Shown one piece after another: positions 48,280-60,149 of a stretch of DNA of 64,000 bases (the first letter of the stretch is position 1; every line of letters starts with the position of its first letter). The notes under the pieces were generated by a model. The model did no database searches. It saw only the letters and a program-made list of their open reading frames with translations, and was not told the origin of the DNA. The translations under genes and the position numbers were made by a program. The stretch is from Manduca sexta. Its lineage: Eukaryota > Arthropoda > Insecta > Lepidoptera > Sphingidae. Location of the stretch: the NCBI RefSeq assembly GCF_014839805.1, contig NC_051124.1:8060001-8124000 (forward strand), in the 5' to 3' direction.

Positions 48280-49370
48280 CCTTTCATACTCTTATCATTT
48301 AATTTATATTGGCATAAGATAGTTCCTATTGGGCTATTAAACTTAAGGAAGCTGTTATGTTTTTCCGAACAATAGTATTAGTTTTTCTCTACTAGCTTTT
48401 TACAAGTCATTCCTAGAATCACTTGCGTTAAGAAATGGTTATTCGATTTTAAATTGAGATTTCAAATTGATGTTCTCTTTTACAGTGAGCATATCTTTGG
48501 GGAATTGTGCATTTTCCTTGCGAGAAAGTATACATGTCGTGTAGCTTTGCAATATTTGGGATGTTTTATTTCTGTAATTTAATGTTATGTACTTACCAAG
48601 CGGCCATCACGCGAATCAATCAAACTACTTACCGATTTCTATAAATACTGTCGGACCCACCACTAAAATGGACCCGTCAGAGTACTATTTGTTTGATATA
48701 CTTACATATGAGTAAATTTCTTTGATTTATACTTTCCGTAGTATGGTAAGGCTCTTTGGTTTATTCTTACCGGGGATGTTAGCGGTGGGGCTATCATATT
48801 GGAATATTCTGTTAGATATACAAACTTGCCATTTGACTTTAACATTAAAACTTTTTGTTAATTGTTATTGTCACATGAAAAAATAAGTTATAATTGATGT
48901 GTCACATTGGCAGATAAATAGAATTTTAATCAAAGATAATTTTAATATCACGGAGATATTAATAAGATATTTCTAGATTTTAGTCAGATTTTGTTTTGTA
49001 TCCGCTATTATTTTTCCTCGAAATTACCGAAAAATAAATAGCGGAAGTCATAATATAAAGAAGAAAGAAATAAATACTACTGAAGATTATAAAAGATATG
49101 AACATTAACAAAATTTCTGAATGAGTTTCAATCTCTGTGGTTGTTGTTTTTTATGGGACAGAGGAGACTCGACTGTGTTAGGTAAATGTTTCTTCTTTAC
49201 ATATCATTGCAAAGGAAAGGTTACTTTTATATGAACATGGCATAGTGACCCTTCTGCACCTTATAATAAGTATAATATTCCAGAAAGAGTCTCAACTAAC
49301 GAAGATAATTATCCCTCGGTATAAGTATTCTCTAAACTTGTTTATGCGATCAGCAAAGTATAATGCTTGA
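48280..49370. other. Intron 1, no feature seen
   Basis: AT-rich; no supported feature. Confidence 0.35.
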
Positions 49371-49374
49371 GGTA

Positions 49375-49560
49375 AGATATATTATATATCCGCCCAGAAA
49401 GCGACTACCGTATACAAGGTGTTAAAACCCGCCATAGTGGCCTACTTAAGTATCGCGTTCCGGCATCAGACTTTGTATATCTGGTTGCAACAGGCCGGCA
49501 TAATTGTATCGGCTGACGAGGGGTAATCATTTCTCGTGAGTCGACATTCTATTAGACCCC
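49375..49560 (-). repeat. Interspersed repeat, ccactatggtgggttttaac family, copy 2
   Basis: This is the inverted counterpart of 47385-47560, sharing caggccggcataattgt and gcgttccggcatcagac in complement. Confidence 0.65.
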
Positions 49561-49563
49561 ACT

Positions 49564-49959
49564 CTATTTAACATCAGGTGCAGTAGGATCGCTGCCGCAT
49601 ATATTATAAAAAAAATAAAGACTCCGTTTGATAAGGCTAATTCCTATAAGCTTCTTTACCTTTGCAATTTGTGGTTGGCGATATAATGATACGATGAAGT
49701 GATTCTTGCGCACGCTTCGAGTATTTTGCGCATCAGCGACGCTGTTGCTTTTATCGTAATGCATGTGCATAATAAAAAACGTTTTATCGTTTAGGTTTAA
49801 ATTAAATACTTCATCTCCGCGTTTGGGAAAGTGGCAGAAACAATTGAACGTCGGAATCCGGGCAGCTCTTAAAGTCTTTAGTTTGTAGCGATGGCAAATA
49901 CTTTGTCGCGACCGTCGTATTTTTTCAGTGAAATTGAAATGCTTTTCTATCCAACACAT
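49564..49959 (-). CDS. Unrecognised 131-codon ORF antisense in intron 1
   Basis: It starts with ATG at 49959 and ends at TAG 49564-49566, next to the repeat at 49375-49560. It is the longest ATG-initiated frame outside DIRS. The protein is basic, with several Cys and His (ICHRYK, FNCFCHF, MHMHYDK), and has no membrane segment or domain I know. GC content is a little above the surroundings. It could be a fragment of an unknown transposon protein, a lineage-specific gene, or chance. Confidence 0.25.
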   Translation of the reverse strand: MCWIEKHFNFTEKIRRSRQSICHRYKLKTLRAARIPTFNCFCHFPKRGDEVFNLNLNDKTFFIMHMHYDKSNSVADAQNTRSVRKNHFIVSLYRQPQIAKVKKLIGISLIKRSLYFFYNICGSDPTAPDVK

Positions 49960-50945
49960 GCTTTCATTTTTGGGTTTTACGACTATTTAATTTCAATATA
50001 CGGTTATGTATGTTCGTTTGGTTATAGGTTTGTGTGAAACAATCTGATCGCAATTTGTGTAAATAGCGAGTGTAGAATGTGATTTTCATATAGGTAGAGA
50101 TTTTTGTTTTAAAGGCATTAACTGTTAAGCCAAATACTATTGTTTTATCAAAATTGTCGTACTAGAATCATGACGCGTATAAAACTAATTGTTTTTTTTT
50201 TCAGAATAATATTGATTGTATAGTAGTAAATAGTAAAACATAATATTAGGAACTTCATAGGTCATTTTGACATTGCGTTACAAATGAAGCCACATGTATA
50301 TCTTCTTGAAAATAACATTTACGTTATTACCGTAAATGCAAAATTATTAGTGAAGTGTGGTTCAAAAATAATATTCATAAAATGTAACTAATTTTACATA
50401 CCTTAGTACCACTAGTACTACTGTAAGATAATTCGCTGTACACGCCATTTTCGACCTTATTACAAAATGCTAAAAAAATATGAAGAGTTAAACCGGGATT
50501 TGTTGCGAAAATATTGTTAGATTTATTTAATGCAATGCCAAAATGATCCTATATATACTCAACGTTAATAATTAGATATTGTAACCTGTCTTTAGTATAG
50601 TGTGTAGTTGTAGTGTAAATATTGATTTATCTTTTACCGTTGTCAAAGGCTCGTGGATTTTGTGTAACAGAGGAATATAGGAATTTTATACTCTAATAAT
50701 GAAAATTCCCCGCGAACATACTACAGTGCCACGGTGTCATAGCTCGTATTTTACATACATTGACGTAAAACGAAGGTACATCTTGTTCTTAGTAAAAGGA
50801 TGTCTATTGTTTTTGATGTGGTTACATTTAAATTTGTTTGAAGCTAAAAGGAGTACATATTAGTTTATTAATTATGCTATGGATAACTCATTACCACCAT
50901 ATATGTTTCTTAGATGAATTTTTTGCAATAATGATTACTTATATG
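49960..50945. other. Intron 1, no feature seen
   Basis: AT-rich; nothing supported. Confidence 0.35.
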
Positions 50946-51020
50946 TACGCGAATGTTAGACATTAAAATTGAACTATTTTTCGGATTTTATCGCTGTTTT
51001 AATTTTACTTTTCTCCCGAC
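50946..51020 (+). repeat. Interspersed repeat, gcgaatgttagacat family, copy 3 (truncated)
   Basis: tacgcgaatgttagacatta, then ttttatcgctgttttaattt and ctcccgacg. It ends about 120 bp before the acceptor of the exon at 51141. Confidence 0.55.
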
Positions 51021-51140
51021 GTTTTTTTGCAATGTTAATTAAATTAGACTTGACTTGAGAGCCGCATACTACAGCCTATAGATTCTTAAAAGCCGAGTAT
51101 TCTCAATAGGTGTATTTACGCATTTTTATCGTTGTTTCAG

Positions 51141-51282
51141 GTCTTCAGCTGCGGAGCATAGAAGAGCCGGCAGGTGGCGCGGGCGGCGGCATGCCCGCGC
51201 CCACCTGCTACGACGCCGAGTGCGCACGGACCGAGGCCTGGCTCGATGAGAACCAGGAGTTTGTGCATGACTACTTCTTGAG
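51141..51282 (+). CDS. Pde11: PDE11-like phosphodiesterase, second coding exon
   Basis: The acceptor gttgtttcag ends at 51140 and the donor GTAGGT starts at 51283. The next GT (51287) is excluded because it would include an in-frame TAG. The exon has 2 nt, 46 codons and 2 nt. It encodes a Gly/Ala linker (EEPAGGAGGG), a short Cys-containing segment, then EAWLDENQEFVHDYFLR. The W-L-D-x8-D-Y-F-x-R-K pattern across the next junction fits the conserved N-terminal helix of PDE11 and PDE5-type enzymes (human PDE11A has a similar FLD..HPELFEDY). The other two frames are closed. Codon use is GC-rich against AT-rich introns. Residues 21-66 of the joined protein. Confidence 0.88.
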
Positions 51283-52531
51283 GTAGGTAAATATATACTC
51301 TATGGACTATAGATAACGTTTAAATTTGGATACACTGATAGAACGATATTTTTTTTCTATTTGTCTAAAATTTAAACAAACATTTTCTTTAATATTTTAT
51401 AAGCAGTAAAATTACTTTAATGTATCTGTAATTGTTTTTTAGGCTTAATCGCATAATTTGTGTATTAGAAGTTTAGAGATAACCAAAGTAAAACGCATTT
51501 TGAATATTTTTTTTACATTTTGGAGGAAAGTAATATATTGAACTAGGCTGTATGCATTGTATATGTAATGCATCGGGTTACATTGACGTCAATCTCGTCG
51601 AAATCTTTAGCGCGAGCACAATTTGATCGTTATGCAGATTTTGTATTTTTTAATATATGAATCATCCCGGTATTAGGTATCTTTGTATTTAAAAACTCGT
51701 CTAATTATTACATAGAGCAAACCCAATTAATAAGTCGTTCTGGAACATTTATTCATTACACGTGTCAATGATTTAAACATCGGGATCTCATTATTATATT
51801 ATTTTCCCGGTACATATACACCTACACCTACTATAAAAACATAGATGAATACAAATTACAGTTATATAAAATAGTAACTTAACCAACACGATAAAAAATG
51901 CTATTGCAAAAAACCATCATTAAATAATCGTGAGCCGCGTAGCGTTCACTGTGTTAGGAGGTCGCAGGCACCGAAAATCCGTTCGCGGTGAATCTAGGCG
52001 GTGTTAATTATTCGGCGCGTCCGCGGTTGCACTTCAAACCGTTCAGTGTTCACCGCCCCGGGAACTCGTTACTAACAATACGCTCTGGTGGAGTCCAAAT
52101 TGATTAACGGATTATGCGTTTATTATTAATACGTTGGTACATTTGTTAGCACTTCATATGCAATTAAATTTTGCACATAGGCGGATTTAATGCCGTAGGC
52201 TTTCTCTGCCATAAACCTTAGGGTGGAGTAGAGATGGACAAGGTAAGTGCATGAAATAAATCTGTTGCCGTAAACAAATACAATAAAATAAATGTAGATA
52301 TTAAAAAAAATATATATATACAAATACATAAAATACATATATTAAGACAATATTCAATAAGTATAGATATGCCATGCTCTAAAATCGAAACGAAAAATGT
52401 TTCCGTTTGCACACACATGTTTTTGTTACATTACATTGACGTGTGTGGAGACATGACTATTTAAACTAGTACAAAAAATACGGCTAGTATTTGACACCTA
52501 CACGTAGTGTCCCAGTTAGGATAATATACCT
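51283..52531 (+). other. Start of intron 2
   Basis: A perfect CRE (TGACGTCA) lies at 51584-51591. A GC-rich, non-repetitive patch at 51930-52095 (gttcactgtg, gaatctaggcggtgttaatt, ttcaccgccccggg) could be regulatory. A LINE tail fragment is inverted at 52170-52235 (ggcggatttaatgccgtagg). Confidence 0.4.
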
Positions 52532-52532
52532 A

Positions 52533-52997
52533 CATTTTCAATAAATGGTCCCAATCGGTTTCTAGGAACTATCTCAAAAATGAACCAATCAGAACAGAGT
52601 TTCTTTGTCATGCTTATAATAATAATAACAATATCAGCCCTGTATTATATACTTGCCCACTGCTGAGCACGGGCCTCCTCTAATACTGAGAGGGAATAGG
52701 CCTTAGTCCACCACGCTGGCCTAGTGCGGATTGGTAGAGAATTTCTCAGGTATGCAGATTTCCTCACGATGTTTTCCTTCACCGTTAAAGCAAGTGATAA
52801 TTCACAAAGAATACACACATAATTTTTAGAAAGGTCAGAGGTGTGTGCCCTTGGGATTTGAACCTGCGGACATTCGTCTCGGCAGTCCGTTCCACAACCA
52901 ACTAGGCTATCGCCGCTTTTGACATGCTTATAAATGAGTTATTTTGATTGGTTCATTTTCGGAATTGGGGTTGAGACTGGGATCGATTGTTGAAAAC
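52533..52997. mobile_element. Foldback MITE interrupted by a SINE
   Basis: Outside the SINE, cattttcaataaatggtccc...aaaaatgaaccaatc on the left pairs imperfectly with gattggttcattttcgg...gatcgattgttgaaaacg on the right. Removing the SINE and one target copy restores a hairpin-like element of about 150 bp. Confidence 0.7.
52620..52922 (-). mobile_element. Full-length tRNA-derived SINE, family B
   Basis: On the minus strand it begins aaaagcggcgatagcctagt. It has a perfect A-box TAGCCTAGTTGG and a one-mismatch B-box GGTTCAAATCC about 40 nt on. The body includes ggtgaaggaaaacatcgtga, actaggccagcgtggtgga and gtgggcaagtatataataca, with a short ATT-rich tail. An 11-bp target duplication CATGCTTATAA flanks it at 52609-52619 and 52923-52933. 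Good Pol III promoter but no tRNA fold beyond the head. Confidence 0.9.
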
Positions 52998-52999
52998 GG

Positions 53000-53620
53000 C
53001 TGTTAGTCTTCTAATCTATAGTCTATATGTCATTGCGTTTGACATCCCCGTTCCGCATAATCCCATCTTTTGGAATGTGTTTGTTATGTATTTCGTCTTC
53101 GCGAGATATATTTATCATGTAGTGTAATAATTTTTGTTAACGCATGAGTTGTTTTATTACTATTATTATTATAATGTGGCTGTTCGTTCAAAGTAATTAA
53201 TATAGTTACAAAGTACATTATATAAAATTATTTAAATTTTAATTAATTAAAATTCAAGATGATTGGCAACAATGATAATATTTAAAATAATTTAAATTAT
53301 TTAAATTATACGTCCATGTCCATTTTTTGTAATCTGTTTTAGATGAGCTATGTTATTTCCCTTTTACATATTATTAAATTGTTAGATACATTAACTTATT
53401 ATAATTACGACACGCTTCATGTTGGTCTCGCTATCTTATTTACAAAAAACATGCGCACACGCACGTGAGAGATAACGTACAATCTTGATTATTGAACTAA
53501 ATAATTTTGTTTAATACATTTAAATTACGATAAAGATACCTGACGGTTTATTGAACTAAAATATAATATAGCACTTCAAATATGGCATACGTGTTGACCT
53601 TTTTTGTAAAAGCTGTAGAG
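53000..53620. other. Intron 2, no feature seen
   Basis: Very AT-rich; nothing supported. Confidence 0.35.
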
Positions 53621-54862
53621 TACAGTCAGCTACAAAATAGCAGAATAATTTCAAAATTTCTAAATGCTTATATGCGCATAGTATCTTCAATCGAAATATT
53701 CCATTTCTTTATCTTCTTCTTCTATATATATAAAAATGAATTGCTGTTCGTTAGTCTCGCTAAAACTCGAGAACGGCTGAACGGATTTATCTTATCTTGG
53801 TCTTGAATTATTCGTGGAGGTCTAGGGAAGGTTTAAAAGGTGAGAAAAATTCGAATAATTGCCGGGAAAATCCTCAAAACAGCATTTTTCTATTTCCCAT
53901 ACAAACGTTTTCTAACTAATACGTAGAGTCAATTTGAGCTTTATTGCTATTGTATAAAGTTCACTGTTGTCTAAGCAATGTAGGTGTGTTCCTAACATCA
54001 AAGCAGTGTGCGTTGGAGCACAGAATATAATAATGTAATGTCGCGTTCTGAAACTCAACAAAAGTGATATCGCGGACCCGACTAAATTGAACAGTCACAA
54101 AATTTAATATATCATTAGTTATTTGGTTGGCTTCACGATATTATTTCTTTTGTTTTACTTTAAAATGCATGTTTTCGTTATGGACAATTTTTGAGCTACT
54201 TTTGCATATCTATACTTATAATAAATCTGTAGAGAGGTCAATTCTGTACATGAAATATATTTCCAAAATAACTTTGGGTGATTAGGGATCGATACTGATG
54301 CCAAAAATGCAATTAGTAAAATTTTTGTCTGTCTGTCTGTATAACCGTTATAGAAACAAAAACTACTCGACGGATTTTAACTTAACTTGGTACAATTATT
54401 TTTCATACTCCTGAGCTGGTTATAGTATACTTTGCATCACGCTACAATTAATAGGAGCATAGCAGTGATCAGCTTCCGTCATTTCGTGTGCAACCTTAAT
54501 GGTTAAAAGTTCCTTCAATTTCACCAGGATCCCATCATCAGACCCTGACCGGACAATCGGACCACCTGCATACCACCATAAATTAAAAAAACATCCCGAC
54601 AAATTGAGCACCTTCTCCATTTTTGAAACCCGAAATCCACGCGGGCGAAGCTGCGGGCGGAAGCTAGTCTAACATAAAATAAACTTGGTCGGCAGTTTCT
54701 TTGGGCTTCACTTCACTTAACATGAGGTGCAGGGAAACCAAGTTGCTGAGCTACGACAAAAAAAACTCTAAAGTTTATTTTACTAATGAAAAAACGATTG
54801 TAGTAATACAAAAGTTTAAAGGCGATTTTGAATTTCTTTAATTACTTTTATAGCTGACTGTA
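53621..54862. mobile_element. Foldback MITE, TACAGTCAGC family, copy 2, split by an insertion
   Basis: The ends TACAGTCAGC (53621) and GCTGACTGTA (to 54862) are exact inverted repeats. The left half stops at about 53711. The right half resumes near 54768 with gtttattttactaatg, as in copy 1 (15195-15407). Confidence 0.7.
53712..54667 (+). mobile_element. Helitron-like insertion (probably composite)
   Basis: It starts A/TC before ttctatatatataaaaatga and ends gcgggcgaagctgcgggcgg, then aagCTAG/T, with a GC hairpin just before CTAG. Insertion between A and T fits Helitrons. A second internal start-like block near 54200-54420 (gtctgtctgtctgtataacc, aaactactcgacggatttta) suggests two related elements fused. 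No Rep/helicase ORF. Confidence 0.6.
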
Positions 54863-57540
54863 CCTTTTACAACGAAACAGGGTCATTCTATCGAATGAAT
54901 CATAACGTTTGAAAGGCATTGTGTAGGATTTGAGTACTGTTCCATAAATATACAGTTGTATGACATTGTTCAAACAATATTTTATTCGTTCGTATTTATC
55001 TACCGTTTTCAAATGAATAATCGTGTCGTTTATTAACTTTCTCGCGAACTTAACGATGAGATGACAGATGTAAAGATGGCATAGAGAAACTATACCGGTA
55101 AAACATTAGCAAGTGCCAAGTAGGTCGGCGACATGTATTACATTGTAGACGATTGACACGGGCCCCGGCGAGGAGACGCGAAACTTTTCCACCCTCATAT
55201 TTTTACCTGTCATAAGGAATTATTATAATATAGTAGTTGTGACGGCGAACTCGTGAAAAATGATAAAATGTGTAAATATTTAGATCTGGCGCGTGGGGTT
55301 ACCGACATGCCGCGTGTGGACTCGATTATCATTGTTGATAGTCGGATCGACCAATAAGCACGAGTCGACCAACATCTTTACATCATTCAAGGTTCTGATA
55401 CAGTAGCGCGTAATTTGGTCGCATATATTTTAAAGATAAAAATGGATTATGTTAAAGATCAATTCATGCAAAGGGTCGATACTTTACAATCAATATTGAT
55501 ATTAAAATCTCACAATTTTCGACACTTTTCCAATAAATAAACACGCAACTCCAATATTGTGAATGCCGCGAGGCCGTGAATGCTGTCTTAATGAAAATTA
55601 CAGTCATTAGACTCGGGTTTTCCGCCGAGTTCCTAATTGAAGGAACGTTGATAACGGAACTCCGTAGTTTCGCCCACTGCCGTTAGCGCTGTACTTAACT
55701 CTGACGGATTAAGTTTTCTGATCAACTCTGAAATTTGATCGCGCTGAAATTTATATTTTTCAGTTGGCTTAGGAATAAACTGACACTTAAAATCATCATG
55801 AAAGTGAAATTCAATTATAGAATAGTTTTTAGCTATTCATAATTGTTTTCACTGTTATAAAGTATTAAAACGTCTCTCTTCTAAGTAACTTAAGTGTGAA
55901 TTAGTTAATGGCACAATTTTCATAGTTTGAGAAATCCACGATTATAAAAGATATTCCTTTTGAAGGTTTAGCGAACTTGGAGCGGTGCCATGGCGTTCTG
56001 GCAAGTCCATTGTTTCGCTGGGCTATGCAAAATTCCTCAGCATCAAATTAGCGACTTGGCACTCGTTAGGCTGTATGTCAACTTGAACATGATTCTAGAG
56101 TTATTTCTAACTTTGATGTCCTAACTCTTAGTTGAATTCTTGGCGTACTTATTTCACCACATTCTGTCCCGCGTGGAACGTGTAAAATGTATTTGAAAGG
56201 ATTCGCTTTCTACCGCCGAAACGTTAGGCAAAATTATTGTTTAAACATAGGAATTAGTCGATGTTTTCTGTTAAAATTTCGCACAAGCGAAATGTGTAAC
56301 AGCTCTAGATATTTTATGTTAGCTATCTATCAAGGGAGGAATTTTGTATTTGCTTTTCAGCAGCGAAAATGGTTTTTGTTTAGGACTGTTAATTACTGTC
56401 CTCATTGTTTAAAGCCTTCGGCTTTATCGTCAAACTTCAGTTTATTTAGGTTGAGAGGTACACTTTAATGATGTTTTCGAAACTTGCCATGTTTGAATTT
56501 TGTTGTGTCATGTGCCGCGTCTCGCGCAAAATTTCTCATTGCCTATATTTATTATTTGCCAGATGTGTATATAATTTATTATGATTACTTTATCGCCATA
56601 TTTTATTCTTGTTTTAAACTTTTTTATTTTAATGCACTGCACACTATATACGTACAGTGTTACAAAATGTATAAAATTGTTCTCTCGGGTACACATAACC
56701 TTATTTTTTATTAAGCTTTGTGTAGTTTGTATGCAAACAAGGTGCAGTCGGCCGTAGTTAAAAGAAATTAGTGCAGTATACTGTGAAGTGAGGCAAAATT
56801 CCACTAATGAAAAAGTCAGGTTCAACAATCATTCAGGTCGGGCATTAGTTTTGTTATAGTTGCTATTTTTGATTGAAACTACAAAACCGTATGGACGGGG
56901 TTTTATAATACATATAATAGTATAGATAAGGTATAGCATTGATCGTTGTGATTCTTAATATGTGTTTAATTAATAGTGGTTGGTAAAGTTCACGGAATTA
57001 ATTATTATGATAAACCAACTGATATTACTCAAACTATAAAGTAAAGAATTAAAGGTTTATGTGAAATTTTTAATTCCATTACAGATAATAAGCCTCAAGG
57101 CGTACATCGTAAAATTGCAATAAATTTAGTGCCTTTTTAATAATTTCCGGGCAAACCGAACGTAAACTGAGAACTGGTAATAAGGAAGCTGGCCAGTTGG
57201 AAACGTACTGATGCTCGTAACTGTCATTAAACTAGTTATAAAGTTATGAATATACAGCTGGAAACAGCCTTTGTCCGGTGCAAAGCACTCAGCGCCGGTC
57301 CGTGCCGTGAAACGTAACTTTACGAGAAACAACTTGTTCAGAAATTATTGCGAGAAGTTAAAATAATCGCTTATGTGACCGTCTGTAAATAGGCCATAAA
57401 ACTTGATGAAGAGTTTCATATCATGAGCGTCTTATAAATGAACCATGAATGATGCTCTACGATTGATATAATAATTATACGGAAATGCATACAGTCTGTG
57501 TTTATGCCAACGGGAAATATGCAAAAATACTAACTTACTT
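54863..57540. other. Intron 2, no coding feature
   Basis: 55540-55740 is a non-repetitive, more complex block that might be a conserved non-coding element. ORFs at 56187-56468 and 56508-56828 are AT-rich with no motif and are not called. Confidence 0.3.
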
Positions 57541-57542
57541 TA

Positions 57543-57730
57543 GAATAAAACTACTTATGGATTTTATTGCGGTTATTTATATTATTTTCTTCCGATGTTT
57601 GGAAGATTTTGGAAACTTCATGGTTCTCACAGTCCGCCCCGTGACCATGAAGGCTGCAGTCTTCGAAACATTGGCAGAAAATAATACCATAAATAGCAGC
57701 AATAAATTTCCTAAATAGTTTTATTTCAAT
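57543..57730. mobile_element. Foldback form of the gcgaatgttagacat family
   Basis: The left gaataaaactacttatggat...tattttcttccgatgttt and right aaacattggcagaaaataat...aatagttttatttc are inverted. A gtccgccccgtgaccatgaa loop region lies between. This palindromic copy explains why single arms of either orientation occur elsewhere in the window. Confidence 0.7.
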
Positions 57731-57739
57731 GTCTAACTT

Positions 57740-58560
57740 TCGCGTAAACATAAGAACTCATTATGTTAATTACTTACTAGATATCGTTAAAAATTTCACG
57801 ACGATTAATTGAGCGTGATTAAGGCAGTTTCGCAATGTTCAATCATTTTGTTTTTAACATTTATCACATTAAATAGCTAATATAGATAATACTCATTTAA
57901 TAACCATTTTTTTGCGAGCATAGATGTGTTTTTATTTTTGGTTATTTTTTACAATTATGTGACGAGTAGCATTAATCAGAAGTTGTAAAACAGGCCGTAA
58001 ATAAAATTAAAAAAAAATATTATAAATCCGCTATGCATCCGCATAAGTAAATTTTCTTACAATACAGAAACTCACAGTTCTTTTCTGGTATATAAATTAC
58101 ATATGACATGTACGAACTTCGGACTGAATCTTTCTTTTTCAATCAGAAATGGACATTACGATGGCACCTACCCAGGCGGACGCTCTCATATTAGAGACTT
58201 CCAGTAAAATCTATCGGAATGCGACAAAAATTCATTAAATTCCTACATCTATCTCGGAGGTGAATGGTAAAAACCACAAATAGAATCGAGTTGATAGTAC
58301 TAATTATGATCATAAATATAAATGGTAATGCATTAACACAGCTCACGTGAGTTATAATATTTTTATCGACTTCTTGATAATTAAATAATAATACTTACTA
58401 CTACAATTTGAGTATAGCTGAAGGCTATTTTTAAAATTCGAATCTGGACTCTATTTTAAAACGTTTTACAGGTTGTTGTTAAATTGTGTTTTGTTTAAAT
58501 CAAATCAAATATTTATTGTGTGATTTTTGGTACAATAGTATAACATTACTTTCGTAGGTT
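57740..58560. other. Intron 2, no feature seen
   Basis: AT-rich; nothing supported. Confidence 0.35.
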
Positions 58561-58564
58561 TCTC

Positions 58565-58850
58565 ATATATACGCCTGGGTAGGTAACACCGCAATGTCTA
58601 TTCCTGCCGCCTAGCAGCAGTGTGTAACCACTGTTGTGTTTCGGTTAGAAGGAATTGTAGCCAGTGTAATTACTGGACATAATAAGACATAACATGTCAT
58701 GTCTCAGGATGGCGAGTGCAGTGAAATACCAAACAATACTTTGTAATTCAAGGTGTTAGATGGTAGTTCGGCTGTTTATGGGCGGTCGTATCGTTTACTA
58801 TCAGGCGAACGGCAAGCTCCTCTCGTCATTCAAAGCTATAAAAAATATCA
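58565..58850 (+). mobile_element. Non-LTR retrotransposon 3' end
   Basis: acgcctgggtaggtaacacc, then agcagcagtgtgtaaccact, tgtagccagtgtaattactg, gttcggctgtttatgggcgg and caggcgaacggcaagctcct, ending in a short A-rich tail. I know this pattern as a frequent lepidopteran LINE tail. 5' truncated. Confidence 0.65.
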
Positions 58851-59579
58851 TTATGATTTAGTTCTATAAAAATTGACCCTATTCTGTGTATACAATTTAT
58901 TTACACAAACTGTCAAAGGTATATACATAGGTACAAAATAGTTTGCTTTCAAAATAGTTCATTACATCTTGGCAACAGAGTGGCGCATGTAATAACACGG
59001 TAGTTTATAAGATCAGTGTTTTGAACTCGACACCGATGTGCCGTTTGCCTATTTGCTTGCAAATGTCACATCCAAGAATTACCATTCAACCCTCACAGTT
59101 CGACGTCCTGAAAATGGTAAAGAGGATATCAACAATTTTACTGTATGCCATAAAGAGTTCAGTAATTTGGTTTACACCATTTTGTCGTCGTGCGTGTATT
59201 GTCATAGTGGTTTTCGTTGTATATTAATATTATTTTTATTGTAATTGCTGTTTATATACTGTTGTTGAGAATTAGTTGATGAAGAAAAATAATGCTCTGT
59301 TATGTATAGTCTTATTCGATACCTAGTACTTAGAGGACATTACTTATGTGTATAGATTGTATTTTATTAAAAAAATGATATTTAGGAGAATGCAAAGATT
59401 TTTATCCCTGATGCCTCATACATCCAATAACGGATTAAAACCACCGATGTGACAATAAGTATGTTTTCTTTTATAATATTAATTTGGTTTGCTCTGTGTC
59501 TGGTTTAGGAAATTTTTATCAAAGTTAAATATATTGAAAAATTCTTCATCGTTTTTATTACGTTAAAACATAGCGCTGT

Positions 59580-59890
59580 CTTTTACAAGGCTGTACAATA
59601 CACACTCATACACATTTTTATCTGCTTTCAACATCGATCTAGTACGTGGTACTTACCACGTACTAAATTTGGCGTTTCGAACATTCACTGTGTTCAACTG
59701 AATTGAACTGCAATCCATTCAAACTGACTTTAGTATGGTCAGTATTGACAGCTTGTGGTTGTGTACGGAGTGGCGCTTAAGGTATAAAAACTCGAGTCTT
59801 AGTGTAACCCTGGATTGGAATAAAAAATATAAGTCAAATAAGTATAATTATTTGTTGTTCAAGTGAATAAATAGGTTACAGCAGTGACGT
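59580..59890 (+). other. LTR-like or promoter-like segment
   Basis: A TATA box (ggtataaaaac at about 59779) precedes tcttagtgtaaccctggatt and a poly(A) signal-like aataaa (59820). Upstream is a 10-bp inverted repeat, tagtacgtgg/ccacgtacta (59639-59664). The TATA, start and poly(A) spacing resembles a solo LTR, but I cannot define its TG...CA ends. Confidence 0.25.
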
Positions 59891-60013
59891 TTTGGTTGCC
59901 ATTTTAGTTCAGATTTTGAACAAATAGTTTATATGGACGTTCATGTCTATAGAATATACGTCAATGGCTTTTATGGTGTTATTTAACCCATTTACCATCG
60001 GAATGATTGGAAT

Positions 60014-60149
60014 GTTAGCCGGCTAACATGACATTACGCGTGTCACGGAAAAATAACCTTATTTTGTAATAAATAATAAGGTTATATTCCCGTGACACGC
60101 GTAATGTCATGTAACTGTCTTGTAGCTGCTAGGTTAGCCGGCTAACATG
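60014..60149. repeat. Foldback flanked by a duplicated 14-bp palindrome
   Basis: GTTAGCCGGCTAAC, itself a palindrome, followed by ATG occurs at 60014-60030 and 60133-60149. Between them catgacattacgcgtgtcac and gtgacacgcgtaatgtcatg are exact inverted arms around an AT-rich loop (aaccttatt/aataaggtt). Confidence 0.85.

Noticed and set aside
51283..51290. Alternative donor GTAAAT at 51287
   Set aside because: Using it would place TAG in frame; the donor at 51283 keeps the frame into the next exon.
52830..52922. tRNA gene (A-box and B-box present)
   Set aside because: It is the head of a full-length SINE with target duplication; the rest does not fold as a tRNA.
56187..56828. ORFs of 93 and 106 codons on opposite strands
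   Set aside because: AT-driven composition, no motif, no splice support.
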